From positions 1-64,000 of the forward strand of contig NZ_VSSR01000056.1 in NCBI RefSeq assembly GCF_008123515.1: a stretch of DNA of 64,000 bases, given 5' to 3'. Origin of the DNA: Bradyrhizobium cytisi (lineage in GTDB: Bacteria > Pseudomonadota > Alphaproteobacteria > Rhizobiales > Xanthobacteraceae). Positions 8,880-16,713 of this stretch are shown one piece after another (within the stretch, counting starts at the first letter, position 1; the number at the start of each line of letters is the position of its first letter). Below the pieces are notes generated by a model. That model was not told the DNA's origin. It made no database searches and was given only the letters and a program-made list of their open reading frames with translations. The position numbers and the translations under genes were made by a program.

Positions 8880-8909
8880 CTGATCTCCCTCTGTCTCTCC
8901 GCCAACCGG

Positions 8910-9284
8910 TTAGGCGAAGGGAACACCGTAATAGGCGTTGATGCTGCGCGTCGCGGCGTCATCGCTCCAGTTCCAATCGCTGCGCGCGCCATACTTCGGC
9001 GCCCCTTCAAGGGCCTTCGCAGTGATTCCGGTGACATAGCCGCCGAGCTCGGTGTCGTATTTCAGCGACTGCCAGGGCAAGGGATAGTGATCGTTGCCGA
9101 GGCCCAGAAATCCACCAAAGCCGAGCACAGCGTAGGACACCTTGCCGCTGATCTTGTCGATCATCACGCGTTCGATCGAACCGATCCGGTTGCGATCCGC
9201 GCCGTAAACCGACGTTCCCTCGACCTTGTCGCTGCCGATCAGACGGCCCATCTCGGCGCGATCCAGTTCGCCTTGATTCAACAT
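8910..9284 (-). CDS. PRC-barrel domain protein
   Basis: A 124-residue protein with one PRC-barrel (about residues 10-75: LIGSDKVEGTSVYGADRNRI, then IDKISGKVSYAVLGFGGFLG). These beta-barrels occur in photosynthetic reaction centre subunit H, RimM and many small alphaproteobacterial stress proteins. The LGLGNDHYPLPWQSL segment is typical of the stress group. The ATG at 9284 is preceded by GGAGG; the frame upstream of it is open but has no start signal. It is divergent from the PoxB-like gene, with back-to-back EcfG-type promoters between them, so a stress role is likely. Confidence 0.88.
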   Translation of the reverse strand: MLNQGELDRAEMGRLIGSDKVEGTSVYGADRNRIGSIERVMIDKISGKVSYAVLGFGGFLGLGNDHYPLPWQSLKYDTELGGYVTGITAKALEGAPKYGARSDWNWSDDAATRSINAYYGVPFA

Positions 9285-9315
9285 TTGGATCCTCCACTCA
9301 GCCAATGTGTGAATC

Positions 9316-9341
9316 AACTTGCGTGAAGGGGTGATCGTTCC
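9316..9341 (-). promoter_or_regulatory. EcfG-type promoter, PRC-barrel gene
   Basis: On the minus strand: GGAAC, 17 bases, AGTT, ending 32 bases before the PRC-barrel start. It is close to the EcfG consensus and lies next to an oppositely directed copy at 9363-9387. Confidence 0.55.
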
Positions 9342-9362
9342 AGAAGGCGCCTGCGGCCAACA

Positions 9363-9387
9363 GGAACATCGCCGGGAACGCGCTGTT
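9363..9387 (+). promoter_or_regulatory. EcfG-type promoter, PoxB-like gene
   Basis: GGAAC-N16-TGTT, 36 bases before the ATG at 9424. The same TGTT variant is seen at 11447-11471 and 26252-26276. Confidence 0.65.
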
Positions 9388-9423
9388 CTTGATGTCAGAT
9401 CAGGAAACCGGGAGCCGTCCACG

Positions 9424-11211
9424 ATGTCCCAGACCGTCTCCGACTTCATCGTCCAGCGTCTGCATCAGTGGGGCGTCCGCCATATCTTCGGTTACCCCGG
9501 CGACGGCATCAACGGCGTGTTCGGCGCCATGAACCGGGCCGAGGCCAAGATCGATTTCGTGCAGGCCAGGCACGAGGAGATGGCGGCGTTCATGGCCAGC
9601 GCCTATGCGAAATTTTCCGGCGAGCTTGGCGTCTGCATCGCGACATCGGGACCTGGTGCCTCACATCTGATCACGGGGCTCTACGATGCACTGCTGGATC
9701 ACCAGCCGGTGCTGGCGATCGTCGGCCAGCAGGCGCGAAACGCGCTCGGCGGAAGCTATCAGCAGGAACTCGACCTCGTCTCGATGTTCAAGGACGTCGC
9801 CAGCGCGTATGTCGCGCAAGCGTCCTCACCCGCCCAGGTGCGGCACCTGATCGATCGCGCGGTGCGCATCGCGCTCGCACGCCGGGCTCCGACTGCAATC
9901 ATCTTCCCCAACGATCTCCAGGAAGAGCCCTACGAAGGACCGCCCCGTGCCCACGGCACCCTGCATTCCGGTGTCGGCTACAGTGCCCCATGCGTGATCC
10001 CTCGCGAAGCCGAACTCGATCATGCCGCGGAGGTTCTCAACGCCGGCCACAAGGTCGCGATGCTGATCGGTGCCGGCGCGCTGCATGCCACCGACGAGGT
10101 GATCGCGGTCGCCGACCGCCTGTCCGCCGGCTGCGCCAAGGCGCTGCTCGGCAAGGCGGCGCTGCCGGACGACCTGCCGTGGGTGACGGGCTCGATCGGC
10201 CTGCTCGGCACCGAGCCCAGCTACAACATGATGATGGAATGCGACACGCTGCTGATGGTCGGCTCTGCATTCCCCTACGCAGAATTCCTTCCAAGGGAAG
10301 GCGCCGCGCGCGGCGTGCAGATCGACATCGATGCCGGCATGACGTCGATCCGCTTCCCCATGGAAGTCAGCCTCGTCGGCGATGCCGCGGAGACCTTGCG
10401 GAGCCTGCTGCCCCGGCTCGCGCCCAAGAGCGACGGCGCCTGGCGGAAGGGCATCGAGAACAACGTCGCCAAATGGTGGAAGACGCTGGACGACCGTGCG
10501 CATCAGCCCGCCGCGCCGATCAATCCGCAGCTCGTCGCCTGGAAGCTGTCGTCGCGCCTGCCAGAGCGCGCCATCATCACCAGCGATTCCGGCTCCTGCG
10601 CCAACTGGTTTGCGCGCGATCTCAAGATCCGGCGCGGCATGACGGCTTCGCTCTCCGGCGGCCTCGCCTCGATGGGCGCCGCGGTGCCCTACGCGCTCGC
10701 CGCGAAATATGCCGATCCGGACCGGCCTGTCATCGCGCTGGTCGGCGATGGCGCGATGCAGATGAACAACATGGCCGAGCTGATCACCGCCGCGAAATAC
10801 TGGCGATCATGGCGCGATCCGCGCTTCGTCGTTTGCGTCTTCAACAACGAAGACCTCAACCAGGTGACCTGGGAGCAGCGCATCATCAATGGCGACCCCA
10901 AATTCGAGGCCTCGCAGCGCATCCCCGACGTGCCCTATTCGCGCTTTGCCGAGATGATCGGCCTCACCGGCATCTTCGTCGACCGCCCGCAACTGCTCGC
11001 CTCGGCCTGGGAACAGGCGCTGGCAAGCGAGATGCCCGTCGTGCTGGAGGTGAAGACCGATCCCGAAGTGCCGCCGCTGCCGCCGCACATCACCCTGCAG
11101 CAGGCGAAGAATTTCTCGCTCGCCTTGATGAAGGGCGATCCTGACGAGACCGGCGTGATCAAGGGAGCGGCCCGGCAAGTGCTGGAAAAGATCCTGCCCG
11201 GAAAGGAATGA
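9424..11211 (+). CDS. ThDP-dependent pyruvate oxidase/decarboxylase-like enzyme
   Basis: A 595-residue thiamine-diphosphate enzyme of the acetolactate synthase/pyruvate oxidase (PoxB) superfamily. The activating Glu lies in QARHEEMAAFMAS. The central Rossmann-type domain covers about residues 190-340, and the cofactor motif GDGAMQMNNMAELITA ... FNNEDLNQVTW marks the C-terminal ThDP domain. The family uses pyruvate or a similar 2-oxoacid; the product is not decided by sequence. The ATG at 9424 begins the usual MSQTVSDFIVQRL opening; the frame runs further upstream but overlaps the promoter. A small gene follows nine bases later. Its EcfG-type promoter suggests use under stress or in stationary phase, as PoxB in enteric bacteria. 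Confidence 0.88.
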   Translation: MSQTVSDFIVQRLHQWGVRHIFGYPGDGINGVFGAMNRAEAKIDFVQARHEEMAAFMASAYAKFSGELGVCIATSGPGASHLITGLYDALLDHQPVLAIVGQQARNALGGSYQQELDLVSMFKDVASAYVAQASSPAQVRHLIDRAVRIALARRAPTAIIFPNDLQEEPYEGPPRAHGTLHSGVGYSAPCVIPREAELDHAAEVLNAGHKVAMLIGAGALHATDEVIAVADRLSAGCAKALLGKAALPDDLPWVTGSIGLLGTEPSYNMMMECDTLLMVGSAFPYAEFLPREGAARGVQIDIDAGMTSIRFPMEVSLVGDAAETLRSLLPRLAPKSDGAWRKGIENNVAKWWKTLDDRAHQPAAPINPQLVAWKLSSRLPERAIITSDSGSCANWFARDLKIRRGMTASLSGGLASMGAAVPYALAAKYADPDRPVIALVGDGAMQMNNMAELITAAKYWRSWRDPRFVVCVFNNEDLNQVTWEQRIINGDPKFEASQRIPDVPYSRFAEMIGLTGIFVDRPQLLASAWEQALASEMPVVLEVKTDPEVPPLPPHITLQQAKNFSLALMKGDPDETGVIKGAARQVLEKILPGKE

Positions 11212-11219
11212 GGTGAACC

Positions 11220-11447
11220 ATGAGCGACTTCCGTGACATTCAGCATGGCGTCAACGATCCCGTCGACGGCGTCGACGTGAAGCGCCAGATCAACACCAAC
11301 CAGACGCCGCATGAGCGGGCCCAGCGCCATGCCGACGTGCGGGCCGAGCCGTCGGCCTCGCCATCCGAGCCGTTCCTGCCGGAACGGCTGCGGCGCAAGC
11401 CGACCGACCCGATCAATCCCCGCACCGGCCGCCATCCAACGGATTAG
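11220..11447 (+). CDS. 75-residue hydrophilic protein
   Basis: A short acidic-basic soluble protein (begins MSDFRDIQHGVNDPVDGVDV) with no hydrophobic segment; the C-terminal half is Pro/Arg rich, suggesting disorder. It starts nine bases after the PoxB-like gene, with GAGGTG before the ATG, so it is co-transcribed. The next promoter (GGAAC) begins exactly at its stop codon. No family is recognised. Confidence 0.65.
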   Translation: MSDFRDIQHGVNDPVDGVDVKRQINTNQTPHERAQRHADVRAEPSASPSEPFLPERLRRKPTDPINPRTGRHPTD

Positions 11448-11471
11448 GAACATCGGCCCCGGGGCCGTGTT
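11447..11471 (+). promoter_or_regulatory. EcfG-type promoter, DUF4142 gene
   Basis: GGAAC-N16-TGTT with the start codon of the DUF4142 gene 58 bases downstream. The spacer includes a CGGCCCCGGGGCCG palindrome. Confidence 0.6.
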
Positions 11472-11528
11472 GGTCGCCGCAAAGATCCGCGCGGCAAAGG
11501 CCGCGTGGCCAATCAGAGGGACCGGACC

Positions 11529-12080
11529 ATGAAACGTACCGTCATCGCCTTTGCCTGCGTGCTGCTCGCAGGCCCTGCTCTCGCGCAGTCGTTAGGTGAG
11601 AAGACCGGCGTCAACTCGGCGTTGGGCGTCGCACCGACCACCGCCGATTTCGTCAAGGAGGTCGCCGTCAGCGACATGTTCGAGATCGAATCGAGCAAGC
11701 TCGCCGAGCAGAAGGGCAACGCGCAGGAGAAGAGCTTCGCGCAGCAGATGGTGACCGACCACACCAAGACCAGCGGCGAGCTGAAGGCCCTCGTCGGCGA
11801 TGGCAAGGTGCAGGCGACCCTGCCGACTGCACTCGACAGCTCGCACCAGAGCAAGCTGGACAAGCTCAAGAGTGCCTCGGGCAAGGACTTCAGCTCGGAC
11901 TATGATTCCTATCAGGTCAGCGCCCACGAGGACGCGACCTCGCTGTTCGATCGCTATGCCAAGGGCGGCGACAATGCCGCGCTGAAGGATTGGGCCGACA
12001 AGACGCTGCCAGCACTCCGGCATCATCTCGACATGGCCAAGGAGCTTGGCAGGGCGCCGAGCGTCGGACAGTCGAAGTAA
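11529..12080 (+). CDS. DUF4142 protein, exported
   Basis: A 183-residue periplasmic protein. A Sec signal peptide (VIAFACVLLAGPALAQ) is followed by a DUF4142 four-helix, ferritin-like fold: TTADFVKEVAVSDMFEIESS, then KSFAQQMVTDHTKTSGELK, which is the family's diagnostic His-containing segment. Metal or redox binding is proposed for some relatives but not shown. The upstream reading frame extension (to 11505) lacks a Shine-Dalgarno. A paralogue lies at 15877-16383. It is followed after 47 bases by the YghA-like SDR on the same strand. Confidence 0.87.
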   Translation: MKRTVIAFACVLLAGPALAQSLGEKTGVNSALGVAPTTADFVKEVAVSDMFEIESSKLAEQKGNAQEKSFAQQMVTDHTKTSGELKALVGDGKVQATLPTALDSSHQSKLDKLKSASGKDFSSDYDSYQVSAHEDATSLFDRYAKGGDNAALKDWADKTLPALRHHLDMAKELGRAPSVGQSK

Positions 12081-12127
12081 GACTTGCGGCTTCGCTGGCA
12101 TCTTCGAGGGCGAAAGGAAGCACTGAT

Positions 12128-13018
12128 ATGGCCGAGCACGACCTGATCGATCCCCTCACCCGCTATCCGAAACCGCCGTTCAAGAAGCAGTCGCAGCCCT
12201 GGCCCGGCCTCGCCGGCAGGATGGAGCCGCGACCTGACCATGGCGAGGCGAGCTACAAGGGCTCCGGGCGGCTCGCCGGACGCAAGGCGCTGATCACCGG
12301 CGGCGATTCCGGCATGGGCCGCGCGGCCGCGATCGCGTACGCGCGCGAGGGCGCCGACGTCGCCATCAACTATCTCCCTGCGGAGGAGCCCGACGCGCAG
12401 GAGGTGATCGCATTGATCAAGAAGGAAGGCCGCACCGGCCTCGCAATCCCCGGCGACCTCAAGAACGAAGCCTTCTGCAGGAAGCTGGTCGAGCAGGCCG
12501 TGCAGGGCCTCGGCGGGCTCGACATCATCGTCAACAACGCGGCGCGACAGCAGGCGCGCGCCTCCATCCTCGACGTCTCGTCAGAGGATTTTGATGCCAC
12601 CATGAAGACCAACATCTACGCGCCGTTCTGGATCATCAAGGCGGCGCTGCCGCATCTCAAGCCCGGATCCTGCATCGTCGCCACCACATCCGAGCAGGCT
12701 TACGATCCCTCGCCGGATCTCTACGACTATGCGCAGACCAAGGCGGCGACCATGAATTACGTGAAGTCATTGGCAAAGCAGCTCGCCTCCAGGGGCATTC
12801 GCGTCAACGGCGTTGCACCGGGGCCGATCTGGACGCCGCTCCAGGTTTCGGGCGGCGCCACCATGGAGAAGCTCGAAAAGTTTGGCGGCATGACGCCACT
12901 CGGCCGCCCCGGTCAGCCCGCCGAACTCGCCTCGATCTACGTGCAGCTCGCAGCTGCCGATGCGAGTTATGCAACCGGCCAGGTCTACGGCTCCGCGGGC
13001 GGATCGGGACAGCCGTAA
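12128..13018 (+). CDS. YghA-like short-chain dehydrogenase (general stress type)
   Basis: A 296-residue SDR with the extended N-terminus typical of YghA/Gsp39-like enzymes (RYPKPPFKKQSQPWPGLAG). The cofactor motif TGGDSGMG starts at about residue 57, NNAARQ follows, and the catalytic YAQTK is intact. Relatives act as NAD(P)-dependent aldehyde or sugar reductases, often induced by osmotic or general stress. The ATG at 12128 has AAGGAAG upstream. It probably shares the DUF4142 transcript started at 11447-11471. Confidence 0.9.
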   Translation: MAEHDLIDPLTRYPKPPFKKQSQPWPGLAGRMEPRPDHGEASYKGSGRLAGRKALITGGDSGMGRAAAIAYAREGADVAINYLPAEEPDAQEVIALIKKEGRTGLAIPGDLKNEAFCRKLVEQAVQGLGGLDIIVNNAARQQARASILDVSSEDFDATMKTNIYAPFWIIKAALPHLKPGSCIVATTSEQAYDPSPDLYDYAQTKAATMNYVKSLAKQLASRGIRVNGVAPGPIWTPLQVSGGATMEKLEKFGGMTPLGRPGQPAELASIYVQLAAADASYATGQVYGSAGGSGQP

Positions 13019-13030
13019 CGCCTCGGCTCA

Positions 13031-13055
13031 GGAACAATCGTCGGTGTTCGGCTTT
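13031..13055 (+). promoter_or_regulatory. EcfG-like promoter, PAP2 operon
   Basis: GGAAC-N16-CTTT, 41 bases before the PAP2 start. One base of the -10 deviates from CGTT. Confidence 0.4.
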
Positions 13056-13095
13056 ACAAAACTGTCATGGAGAACCTTTCGCCGACCTGGGATCA

Positions 13096-13680
13096 ATGGC
13101 GCTCGTAGCAGTCAAACCCACACGGATCGATACCGCGATCGCGAATGAGATCGCAGGTCGCACCAACCCGGAGATCGAGGAGGCTGTCGAAGCGCTGACC
13201 TGGGGCGCGGATGAACATGTGCTGCTCGCTCTCGCCGCTGCGGGTTGGCTCTACACCAGGCATCGCTCTGCCGAAGAGCGCAATGCGGCCAACCACATCC
13301 TCGCGGTGTCGCTGGTGACGGCGATACTGCCCCACATCCTCAAATCCGCGTTCGATCAGGTCAGGCCGGACCGGCTCACGGTACGAGGCCATCGCCGCGG
13401 CATCCCGTTCTCCGGACGGGCGCGCGATGCCTTTCCGTCCGGCCATGCCGTGCATATGGGCGCGCTGGCATCCGCGGCCGGCCTGCTGCCGCCCGCCCGC
13501 CGACGTCTCGTGCGCTTCATCGCCGTGGGGCTTTCGCTAACGCGCGTCGCCTTGCTTGCGCATTGGGCCAGCGATGTGGTCGCAGGCTTCACCCTGGGCA
13601 TCGTCATCGAGCGGATGATGAGGCCATGGACGCTCACGAATCGCAGCACGAAGCCCCCGGATCGGCGGGCCCGATCATGA
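13096..13680 (+). CDS. PAP2-family phosphatase
   Basis: A 194-residue membrane-associated phosphatase of the type 2 phosphatidic acid phosphatase family. All three catalytic motifs are present: KSAFDQVRP, FPSGHAVH and TRVALLAHWASDVVAG. Hydrophobic helices lie between them. It may act on phosphatidic acid, undecaprenyl diphosphate or another lipid phosphate. The last codon overlaps the next gene (ATGA), making a translationally coupled three-gene membrane operon. The basic tail after the last helix is hydrophilic. Confidence 0.88.
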   Translation: MALVAVKPTRIDTAIANEIAGRTNPEIEEAVEALTWGADEHVLLALAAAGWLYTRHRSAEERNAANHILAVSLVTAILPHILKSAFDQVRPDRLTVRGHRRGIPFSGRARDAFPSGHAVHMGALASAAGLLPPARRRLVRFIAVGLSLTRVALLAHWASDVVAGFTLGIVIERMMRPWTLTNRSTKPPDRRARS

Positions 13681-14024
13681 CCGAGTACGTTCTCCGCTTC
13701 ATCGCCGGCGGCATGATCGTGTCCGCCTTCGCGATCCTCGGCGATATGTTGCGGCCCAAAAGCTTTGGCGGCCTGCTCAGTGCCGCGCCATCGGTGGCAC
13801 TGGCGACGCTGGGCATCGCTGTCGTCCAACACGGCCCGCAATATGCTGCGGCGGAAAGCTGGACCATGATCTATGGCGCGGCAGCCCTCGCTTGCTACAG
13901 CCTCGCCGTCTGCCATCTCCTGATGAGGTTTCGACTAGCGGCGCTACCAGCCACCATCGTCGCTTCCGTCGTATGGCTTGCGGTTGCTTTTGCCCTGCTC
14001 GCGGGTTTCGGAGGCGCCGCCTGA
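13677..14024 (+). CDS. 115-residue membrane protein (first of a related pair)
   Basis: A four-helix inner-membrane protein (begins MTEYVLRFIAGGMIVSAFAI; RPKSFGGLLSAAPSVALATL follows). It resembles small GlpM/DUF3147-like membrane proteins, but the assignment is tentative. Its ATG overlaps the PAP2 stop and its own stop TGA shares one base with the next ATG (TGATG), so all three genes are translationally coupled. The downstream gene has a similar opening (RFLLGGLATVFAG), so the pair may form a heterodimer or act as flippase-like helpers. Function unknown. Confidence 0.75.
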   Translation: MTEYVLRFIAGGMIVSAFAILGDMLRPKSFGGLLSAAPSVALATLGIAVVQHGPQYAAAESWTMIYGAAALACYSLAVCHLLMRFRLAALPATIVASVVWLAVAFALLAGFGGAA

Positions 14025-14473
14025 TGCTGGTCAAACTGTCATCGTCGTCCCTGAAGCAAACGCGCTGGTACGAGTACAGCGTTCGCTTCCTGCTCGGCGG
14101 ACTGGCGACGGTTTTCGCAGGCGTCGTGAGCACACGGTATGGCGTCGCCGTCGGCGGGCTCTTCCTCGCGCTTCCTGCCATCTTCTGCGCCAGCGCGACG
14201 CTGATCGAAAGCCACGAGCGCCGGGCCAAAGAGAAGGCGGGCCTCTCGGGGCGGAGACGCGGGCAGCAGGCTGCAGCTCTCGATGCTGCGGGTGCCGGCC
14301 TTGGGAGCCTCGGTCTTGCGGCGTTCGCCGCGACCTTCTACGCCCTGGTTGCGGCTAACGTGACCGGGGCATTCGCAGCCGCCATCCTGGTATGGGCTGC
14401 TGTCTCGGTGTCAGCGTGGTGGTTGAGGCGGAAGCTTCGCATCACCACCCAAACCACGCCCGCTGAACGCTGA
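14024..14473 (+). CDS. 149-residue membrane protein (second of the pair)
   Basis: A membrane protein with about four hydrophobic segments. The N-terminal half (YSVRFLLGGLATVFAGVVS and GGLFLALPAIFCASATL) resembles the preceding protein, then a basic loop (HERRAKEKAGLSGRRR) and two further helices follow. The start at 14024 overlaps the previous stop by one base; the longer open frame to 13892 would overlap that gene. This is the third gene of the PAP2 operon. Confidence 0.75.
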   Translation: MLVKLSSSSLKQTRWYEYSVRFLLGGLATVFAGVVSTRYGVAVGGLFLALPAIFCASATLIESHERRAKEKAGLSGRRRGQQAAALDAAGAGLGSLGLAAFAATFYALVAANVTGAFAAAILVWAAVSVSAWWLRRKLRITTQTTPAER

Positions 14474-14536
14474 GAGCGATCAGCGAGAAGCCGCGGCGTC
14501 TTCCCGTAGCATCACAAACCCTACTTCCCCGACGGT

Positions 14537-14686
14537 CTACGCGTCGTCGGTCCTCGGGGGTTGCAGGCCCGGGCTGTTGGCCCAGCGCTCGACTTGCTCA
14601 ATGACCTTCTGATGGCTCGGCCGCACCGGCTTTGGTGCTTCGGGTTCCTCGGAAAGCTTGCGGGGTAACCTGACCTTGTCCGTCAT
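14537..14686 (-). CDS. 49-residue hydrophilic protein
   Basis: A small soluble protein (begins MTDKVRLPRKLSEEPEAPK), Pro/Glu/Lys rich, with one predicted short helix (HQKVIEQVERWANSP). GGGAG precedes the ATG at 14686 by seven bases; an upstream in-frame Met at 14743 lacks one. Convergent with the PAP2 operon. Function unknown. Confidence 0.6.
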   Translation of the reverse strand: MTDKVRLPRKLSEEPEAPKPVRPSHQKVIEQVERWANSPGLQPPRTDDA

Positions 14687-15029
14687 GGCGCGTCTCCCTT
14701 CGTCTTTAAAATGCGCCTGCAGGGAAAACGTTTCAAGACGCAAGCTATTGATTTTATTTGACTATCATTCTCAATTGACGCATTTTCGGACTCCTGCGGA
14801 ACAGGTCATGCTCTCGCCGGAAGAGCTGTCTGCAGCTGATGATTTCCGATTCAAGCACAACGAAGCCGGAAGGCGACGCCGAGGATTGATTTCCAGCCTC
14901 TCACAAGCACGACGACCCCGGCACGGTGGGTGCCAGGGCCGTCCTTGGAGATTACTTCCGGCTCACCGGGGGCATGACAACCGGAAGCAATCAGTCGACT
15001 CATCGTGCGGGGATTCGTTCCTCGCTTAA
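14687..15029. other. 343-base gap without a convincing gene
   Basis: The part near 14730-14790 is AT-rich and holds TGACTATCATTCTCA (14759-14773), a weak 7-1-7 dyad of Fur-box style, in the promoter position of the 49-residue gene. On the plus strand a frame from the ATG at 14808 reads MLSPEELSAADDFRFKHN and then turns into Arg-rich low-quality sequence. This could be the remains of a short ribbon-helix-helix protein, but the evidence is thin. Confidence 0.4.
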
Positions 15030-15236
15030 TTAGCCGCTCGGCGCAGCGCCAGAATCGTCCGGCGTCATGCCGGAGCCCGGCGTCTTGCTGTTATCGTTGA
15101 GCTTGGGATCGCGCGTCGCCTCGCGCGACGGCGAGTCCCTCCGGCCCGTCTTGTGCGCAGTTTGCGCGCGCTGCTTGTCGCGCGGCTGATCCTCCGCGCG
15201 CTTGTCCTTGACGATGCCGTGGTCGGAATGTGCCAT
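15030..15236 (-). CDS. 68-residue hydrophilic protein
   Basis: A highly charged, probably disordered protein (MAHSDHGIVKDKRAEDQPR at the start, many Lys/Arg/Asp, no hydrophobic stretch), like small hydrophilin-type stress proteins. GAGAGGAAA precedes the ATG. The promoter at 15273-15297 is a near-exact EcfG site 36 bases upstream. The C-terminus is rich in Ser, Pro and Gly. Confidence 0.65.
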   Translation of the reverse strand: MAHSDHGIVKDKRAEDQPRDKQRAQTAHKTGRRDSPSREATRDPKLNDNSKTPGSGMTPDDSGAAPSG

Positions 15237-15272
15237 GATTTCCTCTCGCGTGTTCCGATGCCTCGAAGCGCT

Positions 15273-15297
15273 TACGCTCCGGTGCGTCGAATGTTCC
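15273..15297 (-). promoter_or_regulatory. EcfG-type promoter, 68-residue protein
   Basis: Minus strand GGAAC-N16-CGTA, differing from the consensus CGTT only in the last base, 36 bases before the start codon. Confidence 0.65.
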
Positions 15298-15320
15298 GAA
15301 CATGCGAAAGGTGTGCGACG

Positions 15321-15452
15321 CTAGCTATGCGCCGCATGCACCGCCACGGATGCGTTCTCCTGATGCACCTGCCGGACCGTCGTCGCCGTCGCGAACGCGA
15401 CCGAAACGCCAAAGGCGAGAATGAGTGAGAAAAGTGCCAGACGCGGAGCCAT
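15321..15452 (-). CDS. 43-residue secreted or membrane-anchored peptide
   Basis: A short frame with an N-terminal hydrophobic signal (MAPRLALFSLILAFGVSVAF) and a 20-residue polar tail ending VHAAHS. A strong AGGAGG lies eight bases before the ATG, which is the main support for this gene. It could be a signal peptide with a tiny mature part or a single-pass membrane peptide. Nothing is known about its function. Confidence 0.5.
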   Translation of the reverse strand: MAPRLALFSLILAFGVSVAFATATTVRQVHQENASVAVHAAHS

Positions 15453-15585
15453 CGCAAAACCTCCTTCTGGAATCGGAAAAATCAACGCGATCGACTATTC
15501 CCGGATGATGGTTGATTGGTGCCGCTCATTCCGTGAGCGGTCTCACACTGGGACTCACGGATGGGACTCACGGAAACGAGAGCGG

Positions 15586-15780
15586 TCAGGCACTCTGGCT
15601 TTGCAGGATGCTGACCTTAACGGGCGGGACTTCGCCATCGAGCCAGTCCTGCTCTTTTGCCAAGGCCATCCAGGCATCCGCCATGCGCGAATAGCGATTA
15701 TAAGCGGGTTGCCCTTCCGAGCGCTCGGCCAATTGCAGGCAGTTCTCGGCGTTGTCCCTGAAGATGTCAGACTGTTTCAT
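15586..15780 (-). CDS. 64-residue helical protein
   Basis: A small soluble protein (begins MKQSDIFRDNAENCLQLAER; ends in a KVSILQSQSA tail). The pattern of two amphipathic helices with a central AWMALAKEQDWLDG is shared loosely with the small proteins at 24770-24991, 28986-29198 and 39559-39768. The start is the first ATG; the open frame continues upstream across the region antisense to the DUF4142 gene and is not coding there. Function unknown. Confidence 0.65.
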   Translation of the reverse strand: MKQSDIFRDNAENCLQLAERSEGQPAYNRYSRMADAWMALAKEQDWLDGEVPPVKVSILQSQSA

Positions 15781-15876
15781 GGGTAAGACGTGGGCATGGA
15801 ACCCGCGCCGTGCAACCGCCCTTACATGATCGTAACCTCTGCCGGAACTTCGCACGTTACAAGTCATTGGATCTTC

Positions 15877-16383
15877 ATGCGGATATTTGTCGCGATCGTC
15901 CTGGCCTTCATAGGCACCGCAGCTCTTGCCGACAGCACCGGCGAGCAGGTGCGCGGTGATCGCGCGCCTGACGCGACGGACGTCATCAGCGGCCTCTACG
16001 CCTTCAGCCGCTTCCAGCAGGGCCTGCTGGAGAGCACCGACCTGAACGGCAATGCGGAGGTGAAGAACCTTGCCGCCTTGCGCGCCGAAGAGGCGGCCAA
16101 GCGCGACAAGGCGCTCAAGGAGATTCAGGACGCCATCGGCACCGAGCCGTGCGTGACAAAATCGGCCGGCATCAGTCTCGCCAAGCCCGATGATACGGAT
16201 GGGCCGGCCTATGTCCGGAGTTTCTATGCCGCGCAGATTCCCGAATACGAATCCACGATCGCCCTGCTCGAGCGCTATCTGAGGACGCCTGATAATCCTG
16301 CGCTCGCCGCCTTCGCGCACGAGCACCTGCCGGTGCTGCGCGCACAGTTGAAGGACGCCGAACGCACCATGGCCGACAGGTAG
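15877..16383 (+). CDS. second DUF4142-like exported protein
   Basis: A 168-residue protein with a Sec signal (MRIFVAIVLAFIGTAALADS) and a helical domain related to DUF4142 (ISGLYAFSRFQQGLLESTDL, later YESTIALLERYLRTPDNPA and AFAHEHLPVLRAQLKDAER). The ATG at 15877 begins the signal peptide; the frame is open to 15790 but that tail is implausible. It is a paralogue of the protein at 11529-12080, though more divergent, with Cys in the middle (TEPCVTKS). Periplasmic; function unknown. Confidence 0.75.
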   Translation: MRIFVAIVLAFIGTAALADSTGEQVRGDRAPDATDVISGLYAFSRFQQGLLESTDLNGNAEVKNLAALRAEEAAKRDKALKEIQDAIGTEPCVTKSAGISLAKPDDTDGPAYVRSFYAAQIPEYESTIALLERYLRTPDNPALAAFAHEHLPVLRAQLKDAERTMADR

Positions 16384-16390
16384 AGCAGCC

Positions 16391-16687
16391 CTACTTGTCC
16401 TCCGGATGATGCTGCTGGCCCATCGGCCGGACGGTGCGGTCGCTGTCGGGCATCTTGTCCCGGCCGGCATCTCCATTGGCATCTTTCCCGCCCGAGGTCG
16501 AAGTGCCGCTGCCGCTGGGGTTTGACTTGGGGGCGGCCCCCGTGGTCTGCGAGCCCGCATGCGGGGTGGCGGAGCTTGCGGCGGGATCGCCGGTCACGGC
16601 TCCGCGCCCGCTTGGCGCACCGGCCTGCGCCAGCGCCGATCCGGCGGCTAATGATGCGGCGATGAAGACGGCCAATCCGGCTTTCAT
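16391..16687 (-). CDS. 98-residue secreted low-complexity protein
   Basis: A Sec signal peptide (LAVFIAASLAAGSALAQ, cut after residue 21) followed by a Gly/Ser/Pro/Asp-rich mature chain that is probably disordered and ends RPMGQQHHPEDK. Similar in style to the protein at 25500-25730. Start at the ATG before the signal, with GGGAGAGAG upstream. The EcfG-like site at 16714-16739 lies 27 bases away. Function unknown. Confidence 0.65.
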   Translation of the reverse strand: MKAGLAVFIAASLAAGSALAQAGAPSGRGAVTGDPAASSATPHAGSQTTGAAPKSNPSGSGTSTSGGKDANGDAGRDKMPDSDRTVRPMGQQHHPEDK

Positions 16688-16713
16688 ATGCTCTCTCCCT
16701 GGGTCTGCGGGCT

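Noticed and set aside
7778..8941. Long plus-strand frame (387 codons) opposite the membrane fusion gene
   Set aside because: Leu-rich antisense image of the coiled coil (QAQAQLEQ) of the real gene.
15843..15867. GGAAC-N16-CATT before the second DUF4142 gene
   Set aside because: The -10 would lie only 9 bases from the start codon, leaving no room for a leader; kept only as a possibility.
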